DNA of 5,127 nucleotides from Alistipes sp. UBA928. GTDB lineage: Bacteria; Bacteroidota; Bacteroidia; Bacteroidales; Rikenellaceae. The stretch covers positions 4,393-9,519 of the forward strand of contig DBDQ01000001.1 of NCBI GenBank assembly GCA_002293665.1. Direction: 5' to 3'. This document shows, in pieces, positions 1 to 5,127 of the stretch. Positions within the stretch are counted from its first letter, which is position 1, and every line of letters starts with the position of its first letter. Position numbers and translations under genes: made by a program. The notes beneath the pieces are model-generated. The model made no database searches. It saw only the letters and a program-made list of their open reading frames with translations, and was not told where the DNA came from.

Positions 1-2651
1 GCGTTGTCTTCGAACAGCGAGTTGCCCCAGGCCGGGCCGAAGCCGCGTTTGTTGACACAGTAGGGGGTCGACGGGGCGCTGCCCGAGTAGATCGACGAGC
101 AGCCCGTGGCGTTGGCGATGATCATGCTTTCGCCGAAGAGTTGCGTGACGGCTTTTACATAGGGAGTTTCACCACAACCGGCGCAGGCTCCGGAGAACTC
201 GAACAGGGGTTGGGCGAACTGGCTGTTCTTGACGTTCTTCGTGACGTCGACAACATCTTTGTAGCCCACCGTGTGGTGCATGTATTCCCAACGTGCCTCC
301 TCGGCTTTCTGAGTGGCGAGGGGTTTCATTTCGAGTGCCTTGGTCTTTGCCGGGCAGACGTCCATACAGTTGCCGCAGCCCGTACAGTCGAGCGGCGAGA
401 CCTGGATGCGGAACTTATAATCTTTGGTCTCGGCGAGGCCCTGTTTGAACTCGGTGCCTGCGGGCGCCGCGGCGGCCTCGGCGTCGGTCGCGAGGAACGG
501 GCGGATGGCGGCGTGGGGGCATACGTAGGAGCACTGGTTACACTGGATACAGTTGTCGGCGATCCAACAGGGGACGTTGACGGCGATGCCGCGCTTTTCG
601 TAGGCGCTGGTGCCGTTGTCCCAGGTGCCGTCTTCACGGCCGAGGAACGCGCTCACGGGGAGGTCGTCGCCCTTGAGGTTGTTGACGGGTTCGACGACTT
701 TGGTTACGAATTCCGGTTTGGTCGGAACGCCGACGGCGGATTCAGCTACGCAACACGAAGATTTAGTCGTGGCGAGGGTCGCCCATTCGGCGGGGATTTC
801 GACCTTGACGGCGGCGTCGCCACCGGCATCGACCGCGGCGTTGTTCATTGCCACGATCTGGTCGCCCTTCATACCGTAGGACTTCTTGATGGCTTTCTTC
901 ATCTCGGCCACGGCGGTGTCGTAGGGGATCACGTTCGCTATTTTGAAGAAGGCGCTCTGCATGATGGTGTTCGTGCGGTTGCCCAAGCCCAGTTCGGCGG
1001 CGATCTTGGTGGCGTTGATGATGTAGAAGTTGATGTTGTTCTTGGCCATGTAGACCTTCATTTCGTCGGGCAGTTCGGCGGCGATGCCGTCGGCGCCCAC
1101 CAGCGTGTTGAGCAGGAACGAACCGCCCTTGGTGAGGCCCTTCAGCACGTCGTACTTGTGGATGTAGCTCGGCACGTGGCACGCGACGAAGTTGGGCGTG
1201 GTGACGAGGTAGGGCGAGCGGATGGGCTCGTCGCCGAAACGGAGGTGCGAGGCTGTGTAGCCGCCCGACTTCTTGCTGTCGTAGGCGAAGTAGGCCTGGC
1301 AATATTTGTCGGTCGTGTCGCCGATGATCTTGATCGAGTTTTTGTTTGCTCCAACGGTACCGTCGGCGCCGAGGCCGAAGAAGACCCCTTCGAAGGTGCC
1401 TTTGCGTTCGAGGTCGATAGGTGCGCCCACTTCGAGCGACAGATGGGTCACGTCGTCGACGATACCTACCGTGAAACCGTCACGCGGCTTGGCCGACGCG
1501 AGGTTGTCGTACACCGCGACCATGTGGGCCGGGGTGGTGTCTTTCGAGGCCAGACCGTAGCGGCCGCAGATGATGGCGGGAGCACCGGCTTTGCCGCGGA
1601 ACATGTCCTGCACGTCGAGCATGAGGGGTTCGGCGCTTGCTCCGAACTCGCGGGTGCGGTCGAGCACGCAAACTCTTTTGACGCTTGCGGGAAGTGCTTC
1701 GAAGAAGTACCTGGCCGAGAAGGGGCGGTAGAGGTGCACCGTCATGGCGCCGACTTTGCGGCCCTTGCTTACGAGATAATCTACGGTCTCTTTGAGTGTG
1801 TCGGAGATCGAGCCCATCGCGATGATGATGTCGGTGGCGTCGGCGGCTCCGTAGTATGTAAAGGGTTTATAGGTGCGGCCCGTGATCTTGCTGATCTCGG
1901 CCATGTATTTGGCTACGATGTCGGGCACGGCGTCCCAGAATTTGTTGCCTGCCTCCTTGCTCTGGAAATAGATGTCGCTGTTCTGCGCCGTACCTCTCGA
2001 CACGGGGCTTTCGGGGTTGAGGGCGCGGCTGCGGAAGCCTGCCAGCGCTTTTCGGTCGATGAGCGGGGCGAGGTCTTCGTTGCTCAGCGCCTCGACCTTC
2101 TGGATTTCGTGCGAAGTGCGGAAACCGTCGAAGTAGTGGAGGAACGGCACGCGGCTCTCGAGCGAGGCGAGGTGCGCCACGCCCGCGAGGTCCATCACTT
2201 CCTGCACGCTCGACGTGGCGAGCATTGCGAAACCGGTCTGGCGCGTGGCCATAACGTCCTGATGGTCGCCGAAGATGGAGAGCGACGAGGCGGCCAGCGC
2301 CCTCGCCGAGACGTGGAACACGCCCGGGAGCAGCTCGCCGGCTATCTTGTACATGTTGGGGATCATGAGCAGCAACCCCTGCGACGCGGTGAACGTGCTG
2401 GTGAGCGCGCCCGTCTGCAACGAGCCGTGGACGGCACCCGCGGCACCGGCCTCGCTCTGCATTTCGACCACTTTTACCGTTTCTCCGAAAATATTTTTCC
2501 GCCCCGCGGCCGACCATTCGTCGACATACTCGGCCATGGTCGAGGATGGGGTGATGGGATAGATGGCCGCCACCTCGCTGAACATGTAGGCGATGTGCGC
2601 CGCGGCGTAGTTACCGTCGCAGGTTACAAATTTTTTGTTCTCTTTTTTCAT
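1..2651 (-). CDS. nifJ: Pyruvate:ferredoxin (flavodoxin) oxidoreductase, N-terminal 883 codons (partial at window edge)
   Basis: Oxidatively decarboxylates pyruvate with CoA to acetyl-CoA and CO2, reducing ferredoxin or flavodoxin in the cytoplasm. It begins MKKENKKFVTCDGNYAAAH and shows the single-chain PFOR domain order. The pyruvate/TPP N-domain has YPITPSS (31-37), Glu67 and Arg117, which line up with Thr31, Glu64 and Arg114 of the Desulfovibrio africanus enzyme at a constant +3 offset. The transketolase-like domain (about 260-420) and gamma domain (about 425-615) follow, then the EKR motif (685-687). A double 4Fe-4S domain has Cys701/704/707/711 and Cys756/759/762/766. Cys823, Cys826 and Cys851 match three proximal-cluster ligands. 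The usual length is about 1170-1190 aa, so roughly 300 residues, including the TPP-binding part and fourth proximal Cys, lie beyond base 1. The ATG at 2651 gives the family-typical N-terminus, with an AT-rich leader and no Shine-Dalgarno. No frameshift or missing ligand is seen. Family assignment is near certain; 2-oxoacid specificity is inferred. Confidence 0.97.
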   Translation of the reverse strand, partial: MKKENKKFVTCDGNYAAAHIAYMFSEVAAIYPITPSSTMAEYVDEWSAAGRKNIFGETVKVVEMQSEAGAAGAVHGSLQTGALTSTFTASQGLLLMIPNMYKIAGELLPGVFHVSARALAASSLSIFGDHQDVMATRQTGFAMLATSSVQEVMDLAGVAHLASLESRVPFLHYFDGFRTSHEIQKVEALSNEDLAPLIDRKALAGFRSRALNPESPVSRGTAQNSDIYFQSKEAGNKFWDAVPDIVAKYMAEISKITGRTYKPFTYYGAADATDIIIAMGSISDTLKETVDYLVSKGRKVGAMTVHLYRPFSARYFFEALPASVKRVCVLDRTREFGASAEPLMLDVQDMFRGKAGAPAIICGRYGLASKDTTPAHMVAVYDNLASAKPRDGFTVGIVDDVTHLSLEVGAPIDLERKGTFEGVFFGLGADGTVGANKNSIKIIGDTTDKYCQAYFAYDSKKSGGYTASHLRFGDEPIRSPYLVTTPNFVACHVPSYIHKYDVLKGLTKGGSFLLNTLVGADGIAAELPDEMKVYMAKNNINFYIINATKIAAELGLGNRTNTIMQSAFFKIANVIPYDTAVAEMKKAIKKSYGMKGDQIVAMNNAAVDAGGDAAVKVEIPAEWATLATTKSSCCVAESAVGVPTKPEFVTKVVEPVNNLKGDDLPVSAFLGREDGTWDNGTSAYEKRGIAVNVPCWIADNCIQCNQCSYVCPHAAIRPFLATDAEAAAAPAGTEFKQGLAETKDYKFRIQVSPLDCTGCGNCMDVCPAKTKALEMKPLATQKAEEARWEYMHHTVGYKDVVDVTKNVKNSQFAQPLFEFSGACAGCGETPYVKAVTQLFGESMIIANATGCSSIYSGSAPSTPYCVNKRGFGPAWGNSLFEDN

Positions 2652-2671
2652 TGTATTTTAGTGTTTTATAT

Positions 2672-2683
2672 GATTCGGCGAAA
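2672..2683 (+). repeat. Copy 1 of the GATTCGGCGRAA repeat
   Basis: Reads GATTCGGCGAAA and matches 2855-2866 at 11 of 12 positions. It contains the small dyad TTCG-G-CGAA (2674-2682). It lies in the predicted untranslated leader of nifJ, 21-32 bases upstream of the start codon. A regulator site is possible but unproven. Confidence 0.4.
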
Positions 2684-2707
2684 ACGCTGTGTCCGACTGG
2701 ACGCCCG

Positions 2708-2715
2708 CAAAAATA
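2708..2715 (-). promoter_or_regulatory. Putative Bacteroidetes -7 box for nifJ
   Basis: On the minus strand this reads TATTTTTG, an exact match to the Bacteroidetes sigma-ABfr -7 consensus TAnnTTTG. It lies 56 bases before the nifJ ATG, predicting a transcript start near 2701 and a leader of about 50 nt. The matching -33 TTTG is not present at the usual 19-21 base spacing (the region reads TGTCGG), so the call rests on the -7 element and position alone. Confidence 0.5.
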
Positions 2716-2748
2716 ATAATTTAATAGTGCATTACCGACATTTTACCC

Positions 2749-2756
2749 TATTTTTG
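2749..2756 (+). promoter_or_regulatory. Putative Bacteroidetes -7 box for the DUF418-M16 operon
   Basis: The plus strand reads TATTTTTG, an exact match to TAnnTTTG. A start near 2763 would give an untranslated leader of about 143 nt before the ATG at 2907. No -33 TTTG occurs 19-21 bases upstream. A weaker alternative, AATATTTG at 2873-2880, is nearer the gene but lacks the TA and also has no -33 partner. Confidence 0.4.
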
Positions 2757-2821
2757 CCTATTATTAATGATTTTATAACGTGTGTTTGATGCTCCGCCTG
2801 TATTGCAAATCCCGCGGGTTA

Positions 2822-2835
2822 CGCTTTTCGGAGCG
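2822..2835 (+). other. Small UUCG-loop hairpin in the DUF418 leader
   Basis: CGCTT (2822-2826) pairs with GAGCG (2831-2835), with one T-G wobble next to the loop, around a TTCG tetraloop. The same stretch carries the dyad TTCG-GAG-CGAA (2827-2837). It is too short to call a terminator, has no following T-run, and sits 71 bases before the gene. Function unknown. Confidence 0.3.
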
Positions 2836-2854
2836 AACACGGCAAAGCCCGGTG

Positions 2855-2866
2855 GATTCGGCGGAA
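2855..2866 (+). repeat. Copy 2 of the GATTCGGCGRAA repeat
   Basis: Reads GATTCGGCGGAA, in the same orientation as the copy at 2672-2683 with one substitution. It lies about 40 bases before the DUF418 start codon, so each divergent gene has one copy near its start. The substitution breaks the TTCG-n-CGAA dyad seen in copy 1. Confidence 0.4.
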
Positions 2867-2906
2867 CAGAAAAATATTTGTTGCGAAAATTTAACGATTT
2901 ATTAAT

Positions 2907-4085
2907 ATGTCAACCACCCCCAAACCAGCTCTTTCGAACTCTCCGAGGGTCGATGTAGTCGATGCGCTGCGCGGGATCGCCGTGATCGGTATCCTGCTCT
3001 TGCACAGCGTGGAACACTTCAACTACTACCGGTTTCCAGAGGATGCTTCGTGCCGCCTGCTTGCCTTTGCCGACACGGCGGTTTGGGACTCGCTCTTCTT
3101 TACTTTTTCGGGTAAGGCCTACGCCATTTTTTCGTTGCTGTTCGGCTACACTTTCTTTTTGCAGTACGAGAGGGCGCGGCGGGAGGGGCGCGACTTCCGG
3201 GGGAGGTTCGTGTGGCGCATGGTGGTGCTCTTTGGTTTCGGATGCCTGAACGCGGCTTTCTTTCCGGGCGAGGTGCTGGTGCTGTTCTCGCTCGTGGGGT
3301 TGGTTTTGCCTCTTGTGGCGCGGCTGTCCGACCGGTGGGTTCTCGCCATTGCGGGATTCGGGCTGCTGGGGCCCGACTTCATTGTGCGCGTAGCGACGGT
3401 GATGGCGGGCGGTGAGGCTTCGACCGAGGGGTTCGTGCCGTGGTGGCAGGCCAATATGGATACTCTCGGCGAGGGGCGCTTTTGGAGCTCGGTGTGGTCG
3501 AACCTCACCGACGGGCAGATGTTCAGTATAGTGTGGGCGAGGGATTTCGGACGTATGGTGCAGGCGCCGGCGCTCATGATGACGGGGATGCTCATCGGGC
3601 GGCGGGGATTGTTTGCCGACACTTCGGAGAATATTCGTTTCTGGCTGAAGGCGGCGCTCGTGGGGCTCGTCTGTTTCTTTCCGCTGCGTGGATTTGCCGA
3701 CATGATCCCGGAGTGGATCGGCAACGCGGGGGTGGCCGACAATGTGGGGCAACTTGTGGGGCAGTGGCACAAGTTGGCCTTTATGGTCTTTATGACGGGG
3801 GCGATAGTTGTGTTGTTTCATCGCACGAGGCTGCGCGGGGCGATGATGAGAGTGGCGTCGCCGGTGGGGCGCATGTCGCTCACGATGTATGTGGCGCAGT
3901 CGATCGTCGGCAGTTTTGTGTTTTTTCCGTGGGGGCTCGACCTGGGAGCAAGGCTCGGATCGACGGCATCGTTGGGTGTTGCGGTCGTGATGTTCGCGAT
4001 TTTGTATACCTTTGCCACTCTTTGGCTGCGGCGATGGCGGCAAGGGCCGCTCGAATGGCTCTGGCGTAAAGCGACATGGATATGA
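2907..4085 (+). CDS. DUF418 (YeiB-like) family integral membrane protein
   Basis: A complete 392-residue multi-pass inner-membrane protein of unknown biochemical role. The N-terminal hallmark is RVDVVDALRGIAVIGILLLH (14-33), matching the family's R-x-x-x-x-D-x-L-R-G opening to the first membrane helix. FSGKAYAIFSLLFG (67-80) is the second conserved block. The C-terminal DUF418 domain has GRMSLTMYVAQS (321-332), where families usually have Asn at the Met327 position, and ends with the signature GPLEWLWR (380-387). Hydrophobic segments fall near 17-35, 60-86, 102-118, 122-139, 144-163, 219-231, 246-263, 290-305, 325-343 and 354-375. The family is distantly related to membrane acyltransferase-like proteins, so handling of an acyl or envelope substrate is conceivable, but nothing here shows a substrate. 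The start follows an AT-rich leader without Shine-Dalgarno. The stop overlaps the next gene's start in ATGA, indicating an operon. Confidence 0.93.
   Translation: MSTTPKPALSNSPRVDVVDALRGIAVIGILLLHSVEHFNYYRFPEDASCRLLAFADTAVWDSLFFTFSGKAYAIFSLLFGYTFFLQYERARREGRDFRGRFVWRMVVLFGFGCLNAAFFPGEVLVLFSLVGLVLPLVARLSDRWVLAIAGFGLLGPDFIVRVATVMAGGEASTEGFVPWWQANMDTLGEGRFWSSVWSNLTDGQMFSIVWARDFGRMVQAPALMMTGMLIGRRGLFADTSENIRFWLKAALVGLVCFFPLRGFADMIPEWIGNAGVADNVGQLVGQWHKLAFMVFMTGAIVVLFHRTRLRGAMMRVASPVGRMSLTMYVAQSIVGSFVFFPWGLDLGARLGSTASLGVAVVMFAILYTFATLWLRRWRQGPLEWLWRKATWI
4082..4085 (+). promoter_or_regulatory. ATGA stop/start overlap coupling DUF418 and M16 genes
   Basis: The M16 ATG (4082-4084) overlaps the TGA stop of the DUF418 gene (4083-4085). 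The preceding bases show no GGAGG-like ribosome site, and the first M16 codons are AT-rich. This arrangement is the classic sign of translational coupling within one mRNA. Confidence 0.85.
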
Positions 4086-5127
4086 TAACTTACCGAAAAC
4101 ATACTTTGAGTAACGGACTGCGCGTGGTGGTACATCGCGCAGAAGGGGGCGAGATGGCGGCCGTCAATGTGCTTTATTGCGTGGGGGCGCGCAACGAGAA
4201 TCCGGCGCGGACGGGATTTGCGCACCTTTTCGAGCATCTGATGTTTCGCGGGACGCGCGCAGTGCCCGATTTCGATACGCCGCTGCACAAGGCTTGCGCC
4301 GAGAACAACGCGTTCACAAACAACGATTACACCGACTACTACATTACCCTGCCGCGGGAGAATATCGCCACGGCGATGTGGCTCGAGGCCGACCGCATGA
4401 GGGGCCTGGCGCTTACCGCGGCCAAGCTCGAGGCCGAGAAACGGGTGGTGGTGGAGGAGTTCAACCAGCGATACCTGAACCAGCCTTACGGCGACGTGTG
4501 GATGCTGATGCGCGAGATGGCCTACAAGGTGCATCCATATCGTTGGCAGACGATCGGCGCCGCGCCCGAACACATTATGGGGGCCACGATGGAGGAGGTG
4601 AAGGCGTTCTATGAGCGATATTACAATCCGGCCAACGCTATTTTGTCGGTGGCCGCCGATATGGATGTCGACCGTGTTTTTGCGCTTGCCGAGGAGTGGT
4701 TCGGCGAGGTGCCCGCGGGGGTGAAGCCGGTGGATGATATTCCGGTGGAGCCGCTGCCGGAGGAGGCGCGGCGTCTCGAAGTGGAGCGCGAGGTGCCCGC
4801 CACGCAGATTACCATTGCATTTCCGATGGGACGGCGAACTTCGGACAACTACTACGCCTGCGATATTTTGTCGGATGTGCTGGCCGGGGGCTCTTCGGCG
4901 CGCATGTACGAGAGTCTGGTGCGCGAGAGGCGGCTGTTTTCGAGCGTGAACGCCTACATCACGGGGGATCTCGATCCGGGGCTGTTCGTGGTGACGGGGC
5001 ATCTGCTGCCCGAGACTTCGGTGGAGGCGGGCGAGAGTGCGCTGTGGGATGAACTGCGGCGGCTTTGCGACGAGCCCGTGGGCGACTATGAGCTCGATAA
5101 GGTGAAGAACAAGTTCGAGGCCGAGAC
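4082..5127 (+). CDS. M16 family zinc metallopeptidase (insulinase/pitrilysin type), partial at window edge
   Basis: A predicted zinc endopeptidase of the M16 family; 348 codons are visible of a usual 410-430 for the short bacterial type. The inverted zinc motif HLFEH is at 48-52 (4223-4237), with His48, His52 and catalytic Glu51. The third ligand is most likely Glu126 in VVVEEFNQR, 74 residues after His52. Other family landmarks are NAFTNNDYTDYYITLP (76-91), LEADRM (101-106), YYNPANAILSVAADMD, and in the second domain AGGSSARMYESLVRERRLFSSV. The active-site set is complete, so this is probably an active subunit; bacterial short M16 proteins often pair with a second, inactive paralogue, which could lie beyond 5127. 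No signal peptide is visible at the N-terminus, suggesting a cytoplasmic location. Its ATG overlaps the DUF418 stop by four bases, and no Shine-Dalgarno is evident, so translation probably depends on coupling. Substrate unknown. Confidence 0.95.
   Translation, partial: MITYRKHTLSNGLRVVVHRAEGGEMAAVNVLYCVGARNENPARTGFAHLFEHLMFRGTRAVPDFDTPLHKACAENNAFTNNDYTDYYITLPRENIATAMWLEADRMRGLALTAAKLEAEKRVVVEEFNQRYLNQPYGDVWMLMREMAYKVHPYRWQTIGAAPEHIMGATMEEVKAFYERYYNPANAILSVAADMDVDRVFALAEEWFGEVPAGVKPVDDIPVEPLPEEARRLEVEREVPATQITIAFPMGRRTSDNYYACDILSDVLAGGSSARMYESLVRERRLFSSVNAYITGDLDPGLFVVTGHLLPETSVEAGESALWDELRRLCDEPVGDYELDKVKNKFEAE

Larger units (their letters stand above)
2707..2757. repeat. 9-bp inverted repeat containing both -7 boxes
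   Basis: GCAAAAATA at 2707-2715 and TATTTTTGC at 2749-2757 are perfect reverse complements separated by 33 bp. The arms are the two putative -7 boxes plus one flanking base, so divergent promoters would be arranged symmetrically, with overlapping upstream regions inside the spacer. The repeat is seen directly; its role is inference, and in AT-rich DNA such arms can arise by chance. Confidence 0.55.
2652..2906. other. Divergent intergenic control region between nifJ and the DUF418 gene
   Basis: This 255-bp gap separates two genes transcribed away from each other, so it must hold the start signals for both unless one is driven from within the other. It is much more AT-rich than the flanking genes, especially 2705-2780. 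It contains two outward-facing -7-like boxes, a repeated TTCGG-type element and a small hairpin, listed separately. No tRNA, small ORF with good coding character or recognisable riboswitch was seen. Confidence 0.85.

Noticed and set aside
763..1302. 179-aa and other minus-strand frames inside nifJ (also 1867-2517)
   Set aside because: Out-of-frame readings of nifJ with low-complexity Arg/His-rich products typical of GC-rich shadows.
141..2789. 882-aa plus-strand open frame covering most of the window's left half
   Set aside because: It is exactly codon-registered antisense to nifJ, whose conserved motifs (YPITPSS, EKR, two 4Fe-4S motifs) are unmistakable. The antisense product shows no recognisable domain and is explained by sense codon bias; the TTG start is arbitrary, since the frame is open to base 3.
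2805..2820. CCCGCGGG palindrome as an operator
   Set aside because: A single 8-bp GC palindrome in a GC-rich genome with no second copy nearby; not distinguishable from chance.
2822..2835. Hairpin as a transcription terminator or riboswitch
   Set aside because: Stem of only five pairs, no T-run after it, and no upstream gene to terminate on this strand; no aptamer motif recognised.
2910..4043. 377-aa minus-strand open frame over the DUF418 gene
   Set aside because: Codon-registered antisense shadow; the product is rich in His, Pro and Arg without hydrophobic or domain structure, and it ends at the complement of the DUF418 TCA second codon.
4177..4614. 145-aa plus-strand frame inside the M16 gene
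   Set aside because: Out-of-frame shadow of the M16 N-terminal domain; the real frame carries HLFEH and the other landmarks.
3818..5002. 394-aa minus-strand open frame spanning the DUF418 end and the M16 gene
   Set aside because: Codon-registered antisense shadow of the M16 gene that runs by chance into the preceding gene; no family resemblance.
1..5127. A hidden mobile, defence or biosynthetic system
   Set aside because: All coding space is taken by three well-recognised families and the only gap is 255 bp; no integrase, repeats, tRNA junction or composition break is visible.

Overview
The window looks like ordinary chromosomal DNA from a GC-rich member of the Bacteroidales; an Alistipes-like Rikenellaceae is my best guess. 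This rests on protein style, start regions without Shine-Dalgarno sequences, AT-rich leaders, and two sequences matching the Bacteroidetes -7 promoter box (TAnnTTTG). The genus is inference. I see no RNA gene, mobile element, CRISPR array or phage gene.

Layout: (1) 1-2651, minus strand: the first 883 codons of pyruvate:ferredoxin (flavodoxin) oxidoreductase, nifJ, cut by the left window edge. (2) 2652-2906: a 255-bp AT-rich divergent intergenic region with two outward-facing -7-like boxes that form a 9-bp inverted repeat, plus three copies of a short TTCGG...GAA element. (3) 2907-4085, plus strand: a complete 392-aa DUF418/YeiB-family integral membrane protein. (4) 4082-5127, plus strand: the first 348 codons of a zinc-dependent M16 (insulinase/pitrilysin-type) peptidase, overlapping gene 3 by ATGA and cut by the right edge.

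How the genes relate: nifJ would oxidise pyruvate to acetyl-CoA with ferredoxin reduction, central to fermentative anaerobic metabolism. It is transcribed away from the other two genes and probably shares only the intergenic control region with them. The membrane protein and the peptidase are almost certainly one transcription unit with coupled translation; their joint role is unknown. Very long open frames antisense to all three genes are codon-bias shadows, not genes. I found no convincing new system; the most useful observations are the symmetric divergent promoter region and the DUF418-M16 coupling.
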